From NCBI GenBank assembly GCA_963845975.1, contig CAWJUD010000001.1:1674001-1738000 (forward strand): a stretch of DNA of 64,000 bases, written 5' to 3'. Positions 61,530 to 64,000 of the stretch are shown in pieces (the first letter of the stretch is position 1; every line of letters begins with the position of its first letter). The position numbers and the translations under genes are program-made. Source of the DNA: JBEKIK01 sp963845975. GTDB taxonomy: Bacteria; Planctomycetota; Planctomycetia; Pirellulales; Thermoguttaceae. The notes beneath the pieces are model-generated. The model made no database searches, was not told the origin of the DNA, and saw only the letters and a program-made list of their open reading frames with translations.

Positions 61530-62951
61530 ATGGCACGAGAAAATCAAGATCTACAGATCGCACTTATCGTTTCCGTCATGCTGACGATTATCCTCGGCGT
61601 GGCTACGTTCCTCTGTTACCGCAAGTACACCGATACCGAAAAGAGCCTTCAGGCCGCCCTGGCCGACGGCAACAAAAAATCGCGCGAAGCCGATATGGCC
61701 CGGGATGAGGCAAGCAGGCTGAAAAAGGATTTCGTCGGCGTGCCCGATACGGAAAGAATCGAGGAGCTTTCAAATCAATTCGCCGAGGACATGAAAAAGT
61801 ACGGCGGCGCATATTCGCAGGAGTCGCAGTTTTACCGCCCGCTGGTGGAAAAAATGTTCCAAACCATCCAGGATAAAAACAAAGATTTGGTGGACACTAA
61901 GGATGAAAACCAGCGGTTGAAGGACAAATACGAATCGCGCGAGGCCGGCAAAGACGCCCAGCTAAAAGAATTCGCCGACCAGGTCAACCGCGTAACCCAA
62001 GATCTGAAGGCCCGCGAGGAAACCTTCGGCAAAGAACGCACTCAGCTTACCGACGACCAGAATAAAATCAGGGAGCAGCTCAAAACCGCGCAAAAGGATG
62101 CCGAGACCGAAAAATCAACCTTGGAATCGAAGAATCAGGAAACAGGCGCAAAACTTAAAAAAACCACGGAACTGGCCAAAAGACTCCGCGAACAAAACGC
62201 CTCGCTTACCAATCAAACCATGGATATTCCCGACGGTGAAATCTCCTGGATCAACCAGCGCAACGGTACAGTTTGGATCGACATCGGCAAGGCCGACAAT
62301 CTTAGTCCTTTGATCACCTTCGCCGTGTATCCGGCCGACATTTCGAACCTGGGCAAGGGCGCGAAAAAGGCCAGCATCGAAGTTACCCAAATCCTCGACG
62401 ATCACCTGGCCGAGGCCCGCATCCTGGATGATAAAATCGCCGATCCAATCATGCGCGGCGATAAAATCCATACTCCCATCTGGAATCCGGGCGACAAGCG
62501 GCATTTTGCCTTGGCCGGTTTTATGGACATCAACGGCGACGGTAAAAACAACATGCAATTGGTGCGTAACCTGATCAAACTGAACGGGGGCGTGGTCGAC
62601 TGCGATGTCGATGAAAAAGGCAAAGTTAACGGCGAGATTTCCGTCGATACCCGCTATCTCGTCTTGGGCGATAAGCCCAGCGAAAAGGGCGATCCCAACG
62701 GCGCCGTCGCTTATTCCAAAATATTTGGCGAAGCCGAAAACCTGGGAATTCAAAAAATAGCGGTGGGCGATCTCTTGGAACGCATGGGCTACAAGCCCCA
62801 ATCGCACCTGGTCAACTTCGGCATGGGGGCAAATCCCAACGACTTCAAACCCAAACCCGAAGGCGGCGTAAACCGCGTCTCCTCCGGCAACGTGAGCGAA
62901 ATCTTCAAGCCCCGCGAACCCCCGCGCTCCGGTACGGGCGGCGCTTATTGA
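61530..62951 (+). CDS. Membrane-anchored coiled-coil protein with BRCT-like end
   Basis: A 473-residue protein. One N-terminal helix (LQIALIVSVMLTIILGVATFL) is followed by a long coiled coil (about 35-230, rich in Lys/Glu/Asp/Gln) and a beta-rich domain (VWIDIGKADNLSPLITFAV). The segment around 325-385 (HFALAGFMDINGDG, VRNLIKLNGGVVD, DTRYLVLGDKP) has the spacing of a BRCT-like fold. The end is Pro/Gly-rich. A structural role at the cell envelope is plausible. I do not recognise a named family, although similar proteins are usual in planctomycetes. Confidence 0.65.
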   Translation: MARENQDLQIALIVSVMLTIILGVATFLCYRKYTDTEKSLQAALADGNKKSREADMARDEASRLKKDFVGVPDTERIEELSNQFAEDMKKYGGAYSQESQFYRPLVEKMFQTIQDKNKDLVDTKDENQRLKDKYESREAGKDAQLKEFADQVNRVTQDLKAREETFGKERTQLTDDQNKIREQLKTAQKDAETEKSTLESKNQETGAKLKKTTELAKRLREQNASLTNQTMDIPDGEISWINQRNGTVWIDIGKADNLSPLITFAVYPADISNLGKGAKKASIEVTQILDDHLAEARILDDKIADPIMRGDKIHTPIWNPGDKRHFALAGFMDINGDGKNNMQLVRNLIKLNGGVVDCDVDEKGKVNGEISVDTRYLVLGDKPSEKGDPNGAVAYSKIFGEAENLGIQKIAVGDLLERMGYKPQSHLVNFGMGANPNDFKPKPEGGVNRVSSGNVSEIFKPREPPRSGTGGAY

Positions 62952-62991
62952 TACGGGCCTGGAATCAGGGACCGTGGATTAGGGATTGAAC

Positions 62992-63020
62992 TTTAGCCCG
63001 GGCACTTGTGCCCGGCGCTT
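62992..63020. repeat. TTTAGCCCGGGCAC stem-loop
   Basis: CCGGGCAC-TT-GTGCCCGG with TTTAG at its left, a TAGCCC-family member. It follows ATTAGGG-type filler (62965-62990). The rest of 62952-63230 shows no gene apart from a GCCGCGG dyad near 63035. Confidence 0.65.
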
Positions 63021-63230
63021 CTTTGCCATGCAGCCGCGGCCAGTGGTCGCGGATTATTGCCGTCCTGGTTCCCGCTATTTATTCCACCCCTTTTCAGCTT
63101 TAAATCTCTATCAGTGAAACTCTTCCCCCCTTACTGGTCAAGGCAACACCCGGCGCGGTAAAATGTGAACCGGCGGGAAGACCGACCTTCTGTTTATTCC
63201 ATCTATATCGCCGATTGGAAAGGAAAATCC

Positions 63231-64000
63231 ATGACTCTATCATTTCATCTCAGTGAGGCTGTCACACGCGCTTTCAGGCGCCGGTGCGGTATGCAAATCC
63301 ATCTGGCCGTGGCCGCGATAATGCTCGCTCAAGTCTTTCTCTCCGGCCAGGCAAATGCCAAGGGCCCGGCCAGGGAACGCCTGACATTCAACTCCGGCTG
63401 GAGATTTTCCAAAGGCGAACCAAAAGATGCCGAAGGCAAACTGGCTTACGCCAAGATCAAAGAATGGGTCACGCAAACCGGGGATTCGTTTTTAAAGGAA
63501 CCTCCGCAAACTGCTAAGTCCGAGGGCGATCTTGGAGCGGACGTCGCCTATACAAAACCCGATTTCGACGACGGTGCATGGCGCAAACTGGACCTGCCGC
63601 ACGACTGGGGAATAGAAGGTCCTTTCAAGCAGGAATATCCCGGCGATACCGGCAAGCTGCCTTGGTGGGGCGTGGGCTGGTACCGCAAACATTTTAATAT
63701 TCCCGCGGAAGATCAGGGCCAGCGATTCGTCCTCGAAGTCGACGGGGCAATGGCCTATGCCACTGTCTGGCTCAACGGCCGGTTTGTCGGCGGCTGGCCC
63801 TATGGGTATTCGTCTTTCCAACTCGATCTCACCCCGTACGTTAAGTACGGCGGCGAAAATGTGCTGGCCATCCGCCTCGATAATCCGCCCAATTCTTCGC
63901 GCTGGTATCCGGGCGGAGGCATCTACCGCAACGTGTGGCTTACAAAAACCGGGCCTATCCACATTGGGCAATGGGGCACTTACGTCACCACGCCGGAAGT
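63231..64000 (+). CDS. GH2 beta-galactosidase-type enzyme, 3' end outside window
   Basis: The first 256 residues are visible and the frame is open at the right edge. The ATG at 63231 has AAGGA eight bases upstream. A signal peptide with a long n-region (hydrophobic IHLAVAAIMLAQVFLSGQANA) is followed by RLTFNSGWRFSKG. The GH2 sugar-binding jelly roll follows: LDLPHDWGIEGPF, WWGVGWYRKHF, VDGAMAYATVWLNGRFVGGWPYGY-type strands (WLNGRFVGG, PYGYSSF), NSSRWYPGGGIYRNVWL. The catalytic TIM barrel is beyond the window. It probably works in the periplasm on beta-galactosides, in keeping with the other glycosidases. Confidence 0.9.
   Translation, partial: MTLSFHLSEAVTRAFRRRCGMQIHLAVAAIMLAQVFLSGQANAKGPARERLTFNSGWRFSKGEPKDAEGKLAYAKIKEWVTQTGDSFLKEPPQTAKSEGDLGADVAYTKPDFDDGAWRKLDLPHDWGIEGPFKQEYPGDTGKLPWWGVGWYRKHFNIPAEDQGQRFVLEVDGAMAYATVWLNGRFVGGWPYGYSSFQLDLTPYVKYGGENVLAIRLDNPPNSSRWYPGGGIYRNVWLTKTGPIHIGQWGTYVTTPE

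Overview
The window looks like chromosomal DNA of a member of the Planctomycetota, probably near Pirellulales. The evidence is the mix of planctomycete-type families: a DUF1598-like exported protein, a 61-residue two-helix membrane protein, a short lipoprotein, a membrane protein opening with a QFSL-type segment, a BBP2-type porin, TatC with a very large first periplasmic loop, and McsA/McsB without a Gram-positive context. Most genes are GC-rich. Nearly every intergenic gap is packed with short palindromes or low-complexity 7-12-mers. No rRNA, tRNA or CRISPR array was seen.

Layout. 1-2.5 kb: an exported DUF1598-like protein (cut by the left edge) and a methyltransferase. 2.8-17.5 kb: a minus-strand carbohydrate block with a GH42-like protein, a CBM9-like secreted protein, two tandem GH127/DUF1680 proteins, a DUF5695-like protein and an S9 peptidase. 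It is interrupted at 5.6-7.35 kb by an Rhs graveyard: two Rhs core fragments, the C-terminus of a REP-associated (RAYT/Y1) transposase, and an orphan Rhs-tip-like toxin with a candidate immunity gene. 17.7-20.7 kb: a NYN-domain protein and the overlapping pyrB-pyrC pair. 21-29 kb: a GGDEF protein, a three-gene ABC export-type system and trpE. 29.5-37 kb: mcsA-mcsB, a DUF2283-like protein, coaD, an aminotransferase, a TPR protein, rpsT and pyrK. 37-42 kb: AT-rich accessory genes (a HEPN protein with an overlapping partner, a DNA methyltransferase fused to an Mrr-like nuclease, and a class III cyclase-like protein), interspersed with rluB and a lipoprotein. 42.3-46.4 kb: a hybrid CHASE/PAS histidine kinase overlapping a REC-GGDEF regulator. 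46.6-50.8 kb: manA, tatC, glnB and a porin. 51.3-59 kb: the minus-strand housekeeping run polA-coaE-rho-ribH-nusB-ftsY. 59.4-64 kb: a membrane protein, a coiled-coil protein and the start of a GH2 beta-galactosidase.

How it works together. The exported hydrolases (two with Tat-type leaders), the S9 peptidase, the porin and the GH2 enzyme suggest growth on plant or algal polysaccharide, with arabinose side chains as one target. The minus-strand 59-51 kb run supplies DNA repair, CoA, transcription termination, flavin precursor and protein-targeting functions.

Most striking are the repeats. At least ten families of small palindromes or direct-repeat fillers occur between genes, and several have become coding. 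PolA carries repeat-derived peptides at two places (its N-terminal leader and an interdomain linker), and the secreted CBM9-like protein has a repeat running through its signal peptide. Four otherwise intact genes (the DUF5695-like protein, the ABC ATPase, the hybrid kinase and polA) each carry one single-base frameshift. Three lack one base and one has one extra, which looks more like consensus error than decay, although the kinase break sits on an A9 run.
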